A stretch of 45,970 nt of DNA, taken from the NCBI GenBank assembly GCA_030053925.1, contig JASGCX010000002.1, positions 1 to 45,970 of the forward strand, given 5' to 3'. The notes below the pieces were generated by a model that saw only the letters and a program-made list of their open reading frames with translations, did no database searches and was not told the DNA's origin. Shown piece after piece: positions 32,475 through 42,300 of this stretch (positions within the stretch are counted from its first letter, which is position 1; each line of letters opens with the position of its first letter). The DNA comes from Flavobacterium sp. (GTDB taxonomy: Bacteria; Bacteroidota; Bacteroidia; Chitinophagales; Chitinophagaceae). Made by a program: the position numbers and the translations under genes.

Positions 32475-35111
32475 CTAAATGTCTTTGATGATGTTTAAAA
32501 AGTCTTCTAATTTATATGCTCCGTCAACTGTCCGTCTTTCGTAAACCATGAAGTAACGGTAATTATTTCCTGCTTTACTTGCCCAAAGTCCGCCAAGTCT
32601 TATTTTTTGTTCTGCGTCTAAGTGGTCGCCTTTAGTTTCTAATAAAATTGTCTTACCACTTTTTGTCTGAATGATGAAGTCGGGATAATGATTTACAAAA
32701 CCGTTAATTCTAAAACCTTTGCGTTCTATGTTCCTTGTCCAGAAAGCAATGTTTGTCATGTTACCAATTTCATTGATTACACGTTCTTCATATCCGTTCA
32801 TACTTCCTTCTTTCTCGTAAAGCGATTTTGTGATGTCTTTCGCTGTGTCGCCTGGTGAAATACTTTTTGGTAAAGTGAATGAAGATTTAATAAACACTTT
32901 GTCGGTGTCTAAAAAGTCTTTGAATTTCTTCTCCGCAAATTGCTCTGAAAGTGCAATAATTTTATACTTGATTTTGTCTTTGTAAGTGTATTGGTTGGCT
33001 GCTAAGTCGCCAAATTGTTCGTCTTTGAAATCTTCTAAAATTCTGTTGATGTATTTTTCAATTTCCTTGTCAGGAATTGGAAACATATTGCCAATTAAAT
33101 CCATCAATCGTTTAGTAAAGTTCTTTACTCTGCTGTCTTTTCGTGATGGGTCAAGAATGTAAGCCATTACACTCTCTTTTACTTCTCCGTCAAGTCGTAC
33201 AAATGTTGGCGTATGCTCCTTTTTAGTTTCGTCTAAGTCAACTTTGTAGAGTTCTGCTGTAATGCTGTCAAAAGCAATGTTGGTGTCGGCTTTGCTCAAT
33301 GCAAAACCGTCTAAAAGATTTTCTTTTTCTAAAGGCAATTCTTCTTCTTTCTTCCCGAATAAGTCGTTGGCAGGAACTTTCAAATAAAACTGTGGTAAAT
33401 TAATTTGTACTGCCTGTTCTTGGAAAATGTCTTTAATGCTGTATGTTTTTACAAGCTGTTGTATTTCGTTTGGCAAAGCCGTTGTGTTATTTGCTTCCAT
33501 TTCGGAAACTGTTTTTTCAAAGGCTTCATTTTGTGCTATTGCTGATTTTTCAATTTCTGAAACGGCCTCACCCCAGCCCTCTCCAAAGGAGAGGGAGTTT
33601 GGTGTTTCGGAAGGAACTGAAATTCTTGAAGTATCAATGTCAGAAGTAATATCTTCTGTTTGAGTTTCGGTCGTTGGGAAAACTGTCAATTGTTGTAACG
33701 GGTCTTGTTTCTTGGCTTCTTCCAACATTGCTGGGTCAGCCAGTTTATAATCCCTGTCGCTGAAACCTGCTTTGTTCAAACCTTTTACAATGTTGTCTAA
33801 GGTGTCAAGGAATTTTGATGATGCCGTTAAAACATAGCTTAGATTGAGTAACGGAAAGTTGTGTTTCATTACATAAGGTTGGCGTAAAACCCTGCCCAAA
33901 ATTTGTTCAACATCTACTGCCGAACTTTTGTCTGCTAATGATGCTAAGATGTAAGCAAACGGACAGTCCCAACCTTCTTTTAATGCGTTAATGGTAATAA
34001 TGTAACGGACTTCACATTCTTTGCTCATCAAATCAATACCTTTTATTTCATTGATGTTTGCCGTTTTTATTTTAATTTGTTCGGCAGGGATTTTTAACTC
34101 AATGAGTTTTTCTTTTAGTTTCTGAACATTTGATTTTTCTTCTTCTTCATTCAAAAAGTCTTTTCCGTTTTTTGGTTGTGCTTGAAACAACACAATAGGA
34201 CGAATGTATTTACCGCCTTTTTTTTCTTCTTCAATGGCTTGCAATTCCAAACGCTTTTGAAGTTGTAAACTGGAATTGATTACTTCTGTTTTGTCTTGGT
34301 GGTTGTAAACAATTACAGGCAGTTTCACCATGTTTTCCTTTTTCAATTCCAAAGCATCAATGAAACTAATGATGTTACTGTTTTTTCTCGGAGTGGCTGT
34401 AAGGTCAAGTATAAAACAAGGATTAAATTCTTTGAGCATATCCACACTTAATTCCGTTTCTGCGTTATGGCTTTCGTCCACAACCACCATAGGATTTAAG
34501 TATTGCATTACTTTCATTAAAGATATTTCTTCGTCTTTGCCAAGTAGTGTTTCAAAAGATTGTAGTGAACCGTTTTGCTCAAATACTTTTCTTCCTTCTT
34601 TATTAGCGGTGCGAATGCTGTCAAAACTCAAAACAAAAATGTTCAACTGTTCTTTTACCGATGTAGCGTTAAAACCGCTTCCCTGCAATAAGGCTGCTTT
34701 GTCAAACACTTCAACCTTATTGCCGAAATGGGAATTTATTTTTTGGCGGTAAGGATGATTGGTGTCTTTGAGGTTTTTAATGGTTTGGTCTAAAATGGTA
34801 ATAGATGGAACTAACCAAACAACCGCTTTGGGTTTGTCGTAAGCAAAGGCATCAAAAATGGTTTTGATTGCATTGCAAGCAATAAACGTTTTACCGCCTG
34901 CCGTTGGAACTTTCACACAAATATGCGGCACTCGTGCCACATTGTTTTTGTATGGTTCTATTGCTGTGCCAGCAAACGGAAACAAAGGTGTTTTTGGGTG
35001 CTTTGCCCAAAAATTATAAAAAGCATCTTTCACGTCTTTGGTTTCTTGCACTTGCTCCAAAAACAATGAAAGGTCGTTTATTACTTGCTGTTGATATGGT
35101 TTTAATTCCAT
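32475..35111 (-). CDS. Type III restriction enzyme, Res-type helicase-nuclease
   Basis: 878 residues. SF2 motifs: VPTAGGKTF (Walker A), VVVDESHN (DEAD-like box), LDLTATPR, EGWDCPFAYILAS, and QILGRVLRQP (motif VI). The C-terminal nuclease site is HYPDFIIQTKSGKTILLETKGD (D...E-x-K). It cuts DNA after ATP-driven movement in complex with Mod. At residues about 505-515 it contains SLSFGEGWGEA, encoded by an inserted palindrome (33560-33605) within a variable acidic linker. It is the last gene of mod-BRO-res, 61 bases after the BRO-like gene. Confidence 0.93.
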   Translation of the reverse strand: MELKPYQQQVINDLSLFLEQVQETKDVKDAFYNFWAKHPKTPLFPFAGTAIEPYKNNVARVPHICVKVPTAGGKTFIACNAIKTIFDAFAYDKPKAVVWLVPSITILDQTIKNLKDTNHPYRQKINSHFGNKVEVFDKAALLQGSGFNATSVKEQLNIFVLSFDSIRTANKEGRKVFEQNGSLQSFETLLGKDEEISLMKVMQYLNPMVVVDESHNAETELSVDMLKEFNPCFILDLTATPRKNSNIISFIDALELKKENMVKLPVIVYNHQDKTEVINSSLQLQKRLELQAIEEEKKGGKYIRPIVLFQAQPKNGKDFLNEEEEKSNVQKLKEKLIELKIPAEQIKIKTANINEIKGIDLMSKECEVRYIITINALKEGWDCPFAYILASLADKSSAVDVEQILGRVLRQPYVMKHNFPLLNLSYVLTASSKFLDTLDNIVKGLNKAGFSDRDYKLADPAMLEEAKKQDPLQQLTVFPTTETQTEDITSDIDTSRISVPSETPNSLSFGEGWGEAVSEIEKSAIAQNEAFEKTVSEMEANNTTALPNEIQQLVKTYSIKDIFQEQAVQINLPQFYLKVPANDLFGKKEEELPLEKENLLDGFALSKADTNIAFDSITAELYKVDLDETKKEHTPTFVRLDGEVKESVMAYILDPSRKDSRVKNFTKRLMDLIGNMFPIPDKEIEKYINRILEDFKDEQFGDLAANQYTYKDKIKYKIIALSEQFAEKKFKDFLDTDKVFIKSSFTLPKSISPGDTAKDITKSLYEKEGSMNGYEERVINEIGNMTNIAFWTRNIERKGFRINGFVNHYPDFIIQTKSGKTILLETKGDHLDAEQKIRLGGLWASKAGNNYRYFMVYERRTVDGAYKLEDFLNIIKDI
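33560..33605 (-). repeat. In-frame palindromic element in res
   Basis: On the forward strand CCTCACCCCAG then CCCTCTCC-AAA-GGAGAGGG (33577-33595), an 8-bp perfect stem with three-base loop. In the coding sense it is read SLSFGEGWGEA. Same family as 9863-9896 and, more loosely, 8171-8211 in hsdR. Confidence 0.8.
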
Positions 35112-35172
35112 TGCTTATTTTAGTTACGATTGCTAAATTTTTGAACTGTTCGGAAATTCCGAACGGTTGCTT

Positions 35173-36012
35173 TTATTCATTTATTTTCTTGTTTGTTTTT
35201 GCAGCCAATATTTTAGCATTTTGTTTTGTAACAACTTTTTTACCCGTAGTGTTTTCTAGTTGTACTCGTGCAGCTTTTGCAACTTTACCACCCTTTTGGG
35301 CTACAATTTTATGTTCGTTAAACGTTGATGGTTTTTTGTCTTTTGATATTTCGGTTGTAGATGCTTCTGCCAGCATATTAAGCACGAGTTCTAAATTGGT
35401 CATGTTGTCTCGCAAATTTTCTCTTTTTAAATCTTTAAATGCTTTATATTGCTTAGTACTAAAGCCACTCCATGCTTTTGTAAGTTCATCTGTTAATACT
35501 GCAAATTCTTGTCCTTTTTTTACACCTTTGCTTTCCCATTCATCTGTTAATTCCTTGCGTATTTCAATGCTTTTTAGGCGTTGATTAATCCATTCTTTGC
35601 TATACCCTTTTTTTAAATAAGTTTCCATTAAACGGTCTATTCCAATTTCTGGATCTTCTATTTCATCAATACGTTCACGGGCTACTTTGGCTATCCATAC
35701 TTTAAATGGCTCTGCCTTGGGCGAAGGAATGGATTGAACCAAACGAAATATCTGTTCGGTATCGGCTACATCGGTTAATCTCATTTTTCCATCGGCAGCT
35801 ACCATTTTCAAACCGTGAAGATTTGTCACGGTTTCATTTCCTTCAGCTTTTAGGCGTTGTTTTAATTTTCGCCAATAAGCTGCCACGTCCACACTTTCGG
35901 TTAATATTTGTAAAACATCAGTAACAGAAAAATACCATTTCTCTTGTTTCTCATCCCAAAAGGTTCTTACTTTTTTGTTTTCAAATACTTTTATTGCATC
36001 TTGTTTTTTCAT
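35173..36012 (-). CDS. BRO/DinD-like antirepressor-type protein
   Basis: 279 residues. The N-terminal 100 are a BRO-N-type domain (KKVRTFWDEKQEKWYFSVTDVLQILTESVDVAAYWRKLKQRLK), followed by IPSPKAEPFKVWIAKVARERIDEIEDPE, the block shared with DinD and phage antirepressors. The C-terminus is basic (GGKVAKAARVQLENTTGKKVVTKQNAKILAAKTNKK). DNA binding is likely. It lies between mod (68 bases) and res (61 bases), so it is co-transcribed with the restriction system and may regulate it, as RhuM might in the type I locus. Confidence 0.85.
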   Translation of the reverse strand: MKKQDAIKVFENKKVRTFWDEKQEKWYFSVTDVLQILTESVDVAAYWRKLKQRLKAEGNETVTNLHGLKMVAADGKMRLTDVADTEQIFRLVQSIPSPKAEPFKVWIAKVARERIDEIEDPEIGIDRLMETYLKKGYSKEWINQRLKSIEIRKELTDEWESKGVKKGQEFAVLTDELTKAWSGFSTKQYKAFKDLKRENLRDNMTNLELVLNMLAEASTTEISKDKKPSTFNEHKIVAQKGGKVAKAARVQLENTTGKKVVTKQNAKILAAKTNKKINE

Positions 36013-36080
36013 AATGCTATTTGTTTTGTTCGATTTTTTATTGCTGCATAAGCGTATATCCCAAATCTAAAATCGTAAAT

Positions 36081-37664
36081 CTAAAATCGCGTAATGTCTC
36101 TTGGTATTTTCTTGAAAATGATGTGATGCTTCGTCATGAAATCTTTTGTAAGCAAACAGTTGTCGGCATAAATCACATACTGTTCAGCTTTGGTTTTCAT
36201 GGTGGCTAAAAAAGCATGGTCTAAGGTGGTTACTTCGTCTTGCTCGTAGTGGAAGTAATACGCTGTATCATTATGCTTGCCCAAGAAATGTTTATTGTCT
36301 TTGTGTTTGCTTGATGTAAGTGGCGTTTTGGTTTCGGTGTAATAAATGTATTGGCGAATTTTCTTAATGCCTACCAACTCATTCAAATTACCATCGTCCA
36401 AAAACATGGAGTGCCCTAATTCGTAAAAATCAAAACTGCCACTTGTGCCCTCAGTAGTGCCGTAACCTTTGATAACCCGCTTCACTCTTTCGGCTGTAAT
36501 TGTTTCAGCTATATCAATAGGTTGTCCTTTCTTATCAGTTTCGTCTACTTGAATGAGTATAAATTTTCTATTTCCGTTGTCTTTGGAATTAAGTTGTAGA
36601 ACAGAATGAGCAGTTGTTCCACTTCCTGCAAAGCTGTCAAGAATTATTGAGTTTTCATCAGTTATCAGTTGTAACACATGGTCAATAAGTTTAGTCGGTT
36701 TAGGAGTTGAAAATCCCTTTTTATTATCTAAAAAGATTTCCATCTCATCTGCTGCATCTTTATTCGTTGTATCATTAATGATTGAACGAAAAACTTTTCC
36801 TTCAGGCATTCTTACCTTTCTTACAACAGTGTAACCGCCACTTTTATTTTTAATAAAATTTACATTCCCGTTTTCTAGTTCATTATCAAAAGTTGCTTTT
36901 GAAATTTGCCAAGTTCCGTCTTTGATAATTGAACCGTCAGGGCATACCACATCATAAATTATTGGATTATTTAAACCGGGTCTTGATAATGTGTCCCAAT
37001 AAAATCTGCCGTCATTATCACTTTCTCTATATCTTTTCAAATAATCACCTTCATAAGCAACTCTCCATTTTTCTTTTTGAAATGATTTGTCTTTCACATA
37101 GCATATTAAATATTCATGGTCAACAGCAACATAAAACGAGTCATTACCGCCACCTTTACGCTTCTGCCAAATCATATTTGAAACAAGGTTTGCTCCTCCA
37201 AAAATCTCATCACAAACCAATTTCAAATTAGCTTGCTCATTATCGTCAATAGAAATAAAGATTGCTCCATCGTCAGCCAACAATTTGTGTAGCAATTTCA
37301 AACGTGGGTACATCATGCAAAGCCATTTATCATGCCTTGTTAAATCTTCCGCTTCTTTTCCTACAACTTGTCCGAGCCACTTTTTTATTTTCGGGTCGTT
37401 CACATTGTCGTTATATACCCAACTTTCGTTTCCTGTGTTGTAAGGTGGGTCAATGTAAATGCACTTTATTTTCCCTTCGTATTCGGGCAATAGGGCTTTT
37501 AAGGCTTCAAGGTTGTCGCCATGTATTATTTTGTTTCCGCTGTTGGTTTCTTGTTCGGTTTGCGTTCCATTGTCAAAGCCGTAGGAGTGTTCCAAAACTT
37601 TAAATGGAACATCCATGTGATGATTGATAACTTTATCTTTTCCTATCCAGTGTAATGTCGGCAT
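36081..37664 (-). CDS. Type III DNA methyltransferase (Mod)
   Basis: 527 residues. The catalytic motif is IDPPYNTG (N6-adenine type), the SAM motif SFAGSGTTAHSV comes later, i.e. the order of the beta class typical of Mod proteins. The start MPTLHWIGKDKVINHH is characteristic of this subfamily. The central target recognition domain lies at about 165-310. It methylates one strand of an asymmetric site and supplies specificity to Res. First gene of the three-gene operon. Confidence 0.93.
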   Translation of the reverse strand: MPTLHWIGKDKVINHHMDVPFKVLEHSYGFDNGTQTEQETNSGNKIIHGDNLEALKALLPEYEGKIKCIYIDPPYNTGNESWVYNDNVNDPKIKKWLGQVVGKEAEDLTRHDKWLCMMYPRLKLLHKLLADDGAIFISIDDNEQANLKLVCDEIFGGANLVSNMIWQKRKGGGNDSFYVAVDHEYLICYVKDKSFQKEKWRVAYEGDYLKRYRESDNDGRFYWDTLSRPGLNNPIIYDVVCPDGSIIKDGTWQISKATFDNELENGNVNFIKNKSGGYTVVRKVRMPEGKVFRSIINDTTNKDAADEMEIFLDNKKGFSTPKPTKLIDHVLQLITDENSIILDSFAGSGTTAHSVLQLNSKDNGNRKFILIQVDETDKKGQPIDIAETITAERVKRVIKGYGTTEGTSGSFDFYELGHSMFLDDGNLNELVGIKKIRQYIYYTETKTPLTSSKHKDNKHFLGKHNDTAYYFHYEQDEVTTLDHAFLATMKTKAEQYVIYADNCLLTKDFMTKHHIIFKKIPRDITRF

Positions 37665-38116
37665 CTATATATTTCAATTCGTTTTTATTGGTCGTAAAGG
37701 TAAATTTTTAAACCCTGTTTCTGTCAAAAGTTGCACTCAAATTGTCAATAGTCTACTGGTCGGGTGGTGGGTGGGCTTTGGGTGCGGTTGGGCAAAATTA
37801 AATCCCGAATGGTCGGGACAAGTTGTGCTGCAAAAGCGTTGGCTCGTGTGTCGGCTTGCAGCTCTTTTAATTTTGCGAAGCGTTGGCATTTTGTCGTCCG
37901 TTTTTGCACTGTTGTTTGATGGTTGCACTGTCGTCATAGCATTACTGGTAACATGAGGTTTGGCGTTATTCGGGCTTCACGTTATATATTTGGCTTATGA
38001 ACAAAACATCTGCAATCATTTGGCTTCGGTTATGGGCAAACGAAACCTTTGGAATTGCCAAACAACACCAAACCCTAGCGTTAAACTAAAATTCTCTATA
38101 ATTCTAAAGGTTTTTA
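37665..38116. other. Gene-free stretch upstream of mod and downstream of dnaJ
   Basis: 452 bases. It holds a small hairpin, TCCCGA-ATGG-TCGGGA (37803-37818), G/T-rich low-complexity DNA (GTCGGGTGGTGGGTGGGCTT) and, at its right part, an imperfect inverted pair GAGGTTTGGCGTTA (37953) against CACCAAACCCTAGCGTTAA (38070-38090). No gene seen. The mod promoter must lie in its left part. Confidence 0.4.
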
Positions 38117-39262
38117 TTAGTTAAATGCTTCTTTTACTCTTTCAAAAAAGCTCTTATTATTTTTATCGGGCTTGGGTTTAAAGTTATTACTGTTATTCAA
38201 CTTCTCTAAAATTGCCTTTTCTTCACTTGATAAGTCTTGAGGTGTCCACACATTCACATACACTAATTGATCGCCTTTGGCATAGCCTTGTACCTCAGCG
38301 AAACCTTTGCCTTTTAAACGGAAAATTTTACCACTTTGTGTACCTGCTGGAATTTTAATTTTGGCTCTTCCATCAATGGTTGGTACTTCTGCTAATGTAC
38401 CAAATGCTGCATCTGGGAAAGAAATATGTAAGTCGTAAGCCACATTTAATCCATCACGTACTAGTTCTGCATGTGCTTCTTCTTCAATTTGAATAATTAA
38501 ATCGCCAGCCATACCACCTCTTTCACCAGCATTACCCTTGCCGCTCATGCTTAGTTGCATGCCTTCTTGTACACCCACAGGAATGTCTATGCTAATGGTT
38601 TCTTCGCCAAACACCCTACCCTCGCCTCTACAACTGCCGCATTTGGCTGTTACTGTCTGCCCTTCACCGTTACAAGTAGGGCAGGTAGTAACCGTTTGCA
38701 TTTGGCCTAAAAAAGTGTTTGTAACACGTTTTACTTGGCCATTACCGCCACAGGTTTGGCAAGTTTGCACACTGTTTTTATCTTTTGCACCGCTACCAGT
38801 GCAGGAGGTACAAACAACATTCTTTTTAACTTTTACATTTTTGGTTACACCTTTTGCAATTTCTTCAAAAGTCAATTTCATTTTTATGCGAAGGTTGCTT
38901 CCTCTTTGCCCCCTTTGTCTACCTCCACTGGCTCGGCTACGGCCACCACCAAAGAAACTGCCAAATCCTTCATTGCCAAAAATGTCACCAAATTGACTAA
39001 AAATATCATCCATATTAGAAGCGCCGCCCATACCAGGCCCAAAAGCTTGATGACCAAAGCGGTCGTATTTTGCTTTTTTATCGGCATCGCTTAGTACTTC
39101 GTAAGCTTCGGCTGCTTCTTTAAATTTATCTTCTGCCGCTTTATCGCCAGGGTTTCTATCTGGGTGGTATTGCATGGCAGTTTTGCGGTATGCTTTTTTT
39201 ATTTCATCCGCAGAAGCGCTTTTACCTACGCCTAATATTTCGTAAAAATCTCTTTTCGACAT
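38117..39262 (-). CDS. dnaJ: Chaperone DnaJ
   Basis: 381 residues, complete. J domain with YHPDRNPGD, Gly/Phe region ([16 protein letters not shown]), four zinc-finger repeats ([32 protein letters not shown]), then the substrate-binding C-terminal domains ([22 protein letters not shown]). It delivers unfolded proteins to DnaK and triggers ATP hydrolysis. It follows grpE by 25 bases in one operon. Confidence 0.98.
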   Translation of the reverse strand: MSKRDFYEILGVGKSASADEIKKAYRKTAMQYHPDRNPGDKAAEDKFKEAAEAYEVLSDADKKAKYDRFGHQAFGPGMGGASNMDDIFSQFGDIFGNEGFGSFFGGGRSRASGGRQRGQRGSNLRIKMKLTFEEIAKGVTKNVKVKKNVVCTSCTGSGAKDKNSVQTCQTCGGNGQVKRVTNTFLGQMQTVTTCPTCNGEGQTVTAKCGSCRGEGRVFGEETISIDIPVGVQEGMQLSMSGKGNAGERGGMAGDLIIQIEEEAHAELVRDGLNVAYDLHISFPDAAFGTLAEVPTIDGRAKIKIPAGTQSGKIFRLKGKGFAEVQGYAKGDQLVYVNVWTPQDLSSEEKAILEKLNNSNNFKPKPDKNNKSFFERVKEAFN

Positions 39263-39287
39263 ATTGTAATAATGTACTTTAACTAAT

Positions 39288-39851
39288 TTACTTTCCTACA
39301 ACTACTTTAGCAAAACGAATAATTTTATCGTTTAAATAATAGCCTTTCATTACCTCATCTATTATTTTGCCTTTAAGTTCTGGTGTAGGTGCAGGAATTT
39401 CGGTAATTGCTTCGTGTTTTTCAACGTCAAACTCGGTGTTAATACTTTCCATCACCTTAACGCCTTTCAACTGTAATGTGCTGCGTATTTTGTTAAAAAC
39501 TAACTGCACACCTTCTTTTTGTAACTCAATGTTATCGCTAGTTTGTAATTGCTTTTCTGCACGGTCACAATCGTCTAAAACGTCTAACAAACTTACCACT
39601 ACATCTTTACCTGCTGTTTGAATGGTTTCTAATCTTTCTTTGGCGGTTCTACGGCGAAAATTATCAAATTCGGCCATTAAGCGTAAATACTTGTCTTTCT
39701 GTTCGTTAATCTCATCTTGTAGTTTTTGTAGTTGATTTTCTTCTTCTACAGGTTCGTTTAAGTGTGTATAACCTGCTGCATTTTCGTCAGCATTAATATT
39801 AAAAGTGTCGTTAACTGTGTCGTTCTGCGTGTTAAGATCTTTTTCTTCCAT
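39288..39851 (-). CDS. grpE: Nucleotide exchange factor GrpE
   Basis: 187 residues from ATG 39851 ([11 protein letters not shown]). An in-frame start 31 codons upstream would add a basic tail not usual in GrpE. Long coiled coil ([39 protein letters not shown]), then the beta-rich head ending [21 protein letters not shown]. It releases ADP from DnaK. Operon with dnaJ; dnaK is not in the window. Confidence 0.96.
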   Translation of the reverse strand: MEEKDLNTQNDTVNDTFNINADENAAGYTHLNEPVEEENQLQKLQDEINEQKDKYLRLMAEFDNFRRRTAKERLETIQTAGKDVVVSLLDVLDDCDRAEKQLQTSDNIELQKEGVQLVFNKIRSTLQLKGVKVMESINTEFDVEKHEAITEIPAPTPELKGKIIDEVMKGYYLNDKIIRFAKVVVGK

Positions 39852-40005
39852 AATTTTCGATTGTTGCTGATAGTGTTCAATTTTTTTGCCACGAGTAAAA
39901 AGGGGAAAATTTGGCAGTCGATTAATAAATGATTTTAATTTCATAATTATCTAGTAGTTGGTTACTAGGTTTAAAGTAGGTGTATTTTACTGCCTTTTAC
40001 GTAAC

Positions 40006-40035
40006 AAAAAAACCTCGAAATAATTCGAGGTTTTT
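40006..40035. terminator. Terminator after rpsG
   Basis: AAAAAACCTCGAA-ATAA-TTCGAGGTTTTT: 11- to 12-bp stem, 4-base loop, 20 bases beyond the stop of rpsG. It shows that the rpsL-rpsG transcript ends here and does not continue into fusA. Confidence 0.9.
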
Positions 40036-40054
40036 GTATAATAGAGTAAAGTAA

Positions 40055-40522
40055 TTAAACTTTAAAGTGAGAGAAAGCTTTGTTAGCTTCCGCCATACGA
40101 TGTATGTCTTCTTTCTTTTTGAAAGCTGCGCCTTCTCCTTTGCTAGCTGCGATGATTTCGTTTGCTAGTTTATCGGCCATTGTACGACCATTTCTTTCAC
40201 GGCTGTAACGAATTAACCATTTAATGCTTAACGATGTTTTTCTGTCTGCACGTACTTCAGATGGAATTTGGAAAGTAGAACCACCAATTCTGCGGCTTCT
40301 AACTTCTACCGCTGGCGTTACATTAGACAATGCTTTTTTCCAAACTTCGTATCCGTCTTCGTTAGTAATTTTAGAAACTTTATCTACAGCATCATAAAAA
40401 ATAGTGATAGCAGTACTTTTTTTACCTTCCCACATTAAGTTATTAATGAAGCGTGTAACCAATTTATCGTTAAAACGACCATCTGGTGCTAAAGGTAATT
40501 TTTTGGCTTGTGCTTTACGCAT
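40055..40522 (-). CDS. rpsG: 30S ribosomal protein S7
   Basis: 155 residues, full length. MRKAQAKKLPLAPDGRFNDKLVTRFINNLMWEGKK and the GGSTFQIPSEVR...KWLIRYSRERNG motif are typical of S7, which nucleates assembly of the small-subunit head. It is 27 bases behind rpsL in one operon. Confidence 0.98.
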   Translation of the reverse strand: MRKAQAKKLPLAPDGRFNDKLVTRFINNLMWEGKKSTAITIFYDAVDKVSKITNEDGYEVWKKALSNVTPAVEVRSRRIGGSTFQIPSEVRADRKTSLSIKWLIRYSRERNGRTMADKLANEIIAASKGEGAAFKKKEDIHRMAEANKAFSHFKV

Positions 40523-40549
40523 GGCTTAAATTATTGTAAACTTTTTAAA

Positions 40550-40957
40550 TTATTTCTTTTTTCCTGTTGGGGCTGGTGCAGCACCTTTTTTAGCACGCTT
40601 AGTACCATATTTGCTACGGCTTTGCTTACGATCTTTAACACCCGCAGTATCTAAACTACCACGTACAATGTGGTAACGTACACCTGGTAAATCTTTAACA
40701 CGGCCACCACGTATCAATACGATAGAGTGTTCTTGCAAATTGTGACCTTCGCCTGGTATGTAGGCAATCACCTCAATTTTGTTTGTTAAACGCACTTTGG
40801 CTACTTTACGTAACGCTGAGTTTGGTTTTTTTGGTGTTGTTGTATAAACCCTGGTGCAAACACCACGGCGTTGCGGGCAAGCATCTAAAGCTCTTGATTT
40901 ACTTTTTGCTCTAATGATTTCACGACCCTTTCTTACTAATTGTTGTATTGTAGGCAT
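40550..40957 (-). CDS. rpsL: 30S ribosomal protein S12
   Basis: 135 residues. [13 protein letters not shown] start, [26 protein letters not shown] (with the usual streptomycin-site lysines present), and a C-terminal [16 protein letters not shown] tail. First gene of the rpsL-rpsG operon behind a good promoter. Confidence 0.98.
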   Translation of the reverse strand: MPTIQQLVRKGREIIRAKSKSRALDACPQRRGVCTRVYTTTPKKPNSALRKVAKVRLTNKIEVIAYIPGEGHNLQEHSIVLIRGGRVKDLPGVRYHIVRGSLDTAGVKDRKQSRSKYGTKRAKKGAAPAPTGKKK

Positions 40958-40983
40958 TCTTAACCTTTATTTTTTTCGGACGG

Positions 40984-41015
40984 CAAAAGTAACAGACTCT
41001 ACATTATGTTCCAAA
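40984..41015 (-). promoter_or_regulatory. Bacteroidota promoter of rpsL-rpsG
   Basis: On the reverse strand TTTG (41015-41012), a 20-base spacer, then TACTTTTG (40991-40984), matching the TTTG / TAnnTTTG consensus. The start codon of rpsL is 26 bases downstream. Confidence 0.75.
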
Positions 41016-41171
41016 TAATTTAAAGCTCTATTTTAAAAATTTAATTTTTGCGGACCTTTTTGTGACTAAAACCAATTAAAAATCAATGGTTTGTAATTGT
41101 TACCTTAAAATAAAAACGCCCTCTTTACTTAATATATTATTAAAAATAACAGTACTTAACCTATGTGAAAC

Positions 41172-42236
41172 TTAAATTTTGAACAACCAATTGTGTCTAT
41201 CAGCAACTTCACTGTAGCGAATGGCATCTAATTGGCGTTTAAGTTCTTTAGCTACAACTGCATTTTCTACATTTAGTTCCATTTTAATATTGCTACTACC
41301 AAATTCTTTAATAGGGGCTACTGTTGCAGCAGTGCCTACACCAAAAGCTTCTTTAAGTGCGCCCGATTGATAAGCCGCAATCAATTCATCAATATTAATT
41401 CTTCTTTCTTCTACTTTCAAGCCCATTTCTTTTAAAATAATCAGAGCGCTACTACGTGTAATACCTTCTAAAATGGTTCCTTCTTCAAGCGATGGGGTAA
41501 CAACTGTATTGTTAATTACAAAAATTACGTTCATCATACCTACTTCTTGCAGCCACTTGTGTTCAAAGGCATCTGTCCACAACACTTGATCGTAACCAAG
41601 TGCTTTTGCTTCTAAGGCCGCCTTCATACTACCGCCATAATTACCCGCATTTTTAGAAAAACCAACACCGCCCGGAGCTGCACGTGTGTAAGTATCTTCA
41701 ATATAAATTTTCATTGGCTCTGCATAGTAAGGGCCAGTTGGGCTTAATATAATCATGAACTTATACGTTTCACATGGTTTTACACCCAAAACGGCATCGG
41801 TACCAATCATAAATGGACGGATATACAATGAATGGTCTTTTTTAGCAGGTATCCAATTGTTATCTATTTCAATCAATTTGCGCATGCCTTCTATAAAAAT
41901 ATCTTCGGGTATCAAAGGCATACACATTCTTGCTGCCGATTTATTAAAACGGGCAAAATTATCGTATGGACGAAAAATAGATGCTTCACCGGCTTCATTT
42001 TTAAAGGCTTTTATACCTTCAAAAATAGCTTGACCATAGTGAAAAACCGCCATTGAAGGGTCGCAAACCAATGGTTGATAAGGCTTAATTTTTACACTAG
42101 ACCATTTGCCATTTTCAAAAGTAGCTTCTAACATGTGGTCGGTAAAATATTTGCCAAAAGGAATATTCTCTAAATTCAAGTTGTTTAACTTACTGCTTTC
42201 AGCTTTTGTAATTACTAAGTCCAATGCTGCCGTCAT
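41172..42236 (-). CDS. ilvE: Branched-chain amino acid aminotransferase
   Basis: 354 residues from ATG 42236 (MTAALDLVITKAESSK). A start 16 codons upstream is less likely. Class IV PLP fold, long BCAT subfamily: FHYGQAIFEGIKAFKN, LYIRPFMIGTDAVLGV, and RAAPGGVGFSKNAGNYGGSM with the PLP-binding lysine; GITRSSALIILKEMG; FGVGTAATVAPI. It transfers the amino group between Leu/Ile/Val and 2-oxoglutarate. Divergent from the next gene with 64 bases between the starts. Confidence 0.95.
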   Translation of the reverse strand: MTAALDLVITKAESSKLNNLNLENIPFGKYFTDHMLEATFENGKWSSVKIKPYQPLVCDPSMAVFHYGQAIFEGIKAFKNEAGEASIFRPYDNFARFNKSAARMCMPLIPEDIFIEGMRKLIEIDNNWIPAKKDHSLYIRPFMIGTDAVLGVKPCETYKFMIILSPTGPYYAEPMKIYIEDTYTRAAPGGVGFSKNAGNYGGSMKAALEAKALGYDQVLWTDAFEHKWLQEVGMMNVIFVINNTVVTPSLEEGTILEGITRSSALIILKEMGLKVEERRINIDELIAAYQSGALKEAFGVGTAATVAPIKEFGSSNIKMELNVENAVVAKELKRQLDAIRYSEVADRHNWLFKI

Positions 42237-42300
42237 AACGTTATATATTTGATGCAAATAAACAGAAAAATAAAAAACTAACAATCGTTAATATTTGTTG

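Noticed and set aside
35173..35584. Long forward-strand frame over the BRO-like and res genes
   Set aside because: Antisense shadow of well-supported reverse-strand genes.
37949..38092. Integron attC-like site (GTTAAAC end and inverted GGTTTGG / CCAAACC)
   Set aside because: Only one end fits the consensus, the paired box is missing at the left end, and no integrase is visible.
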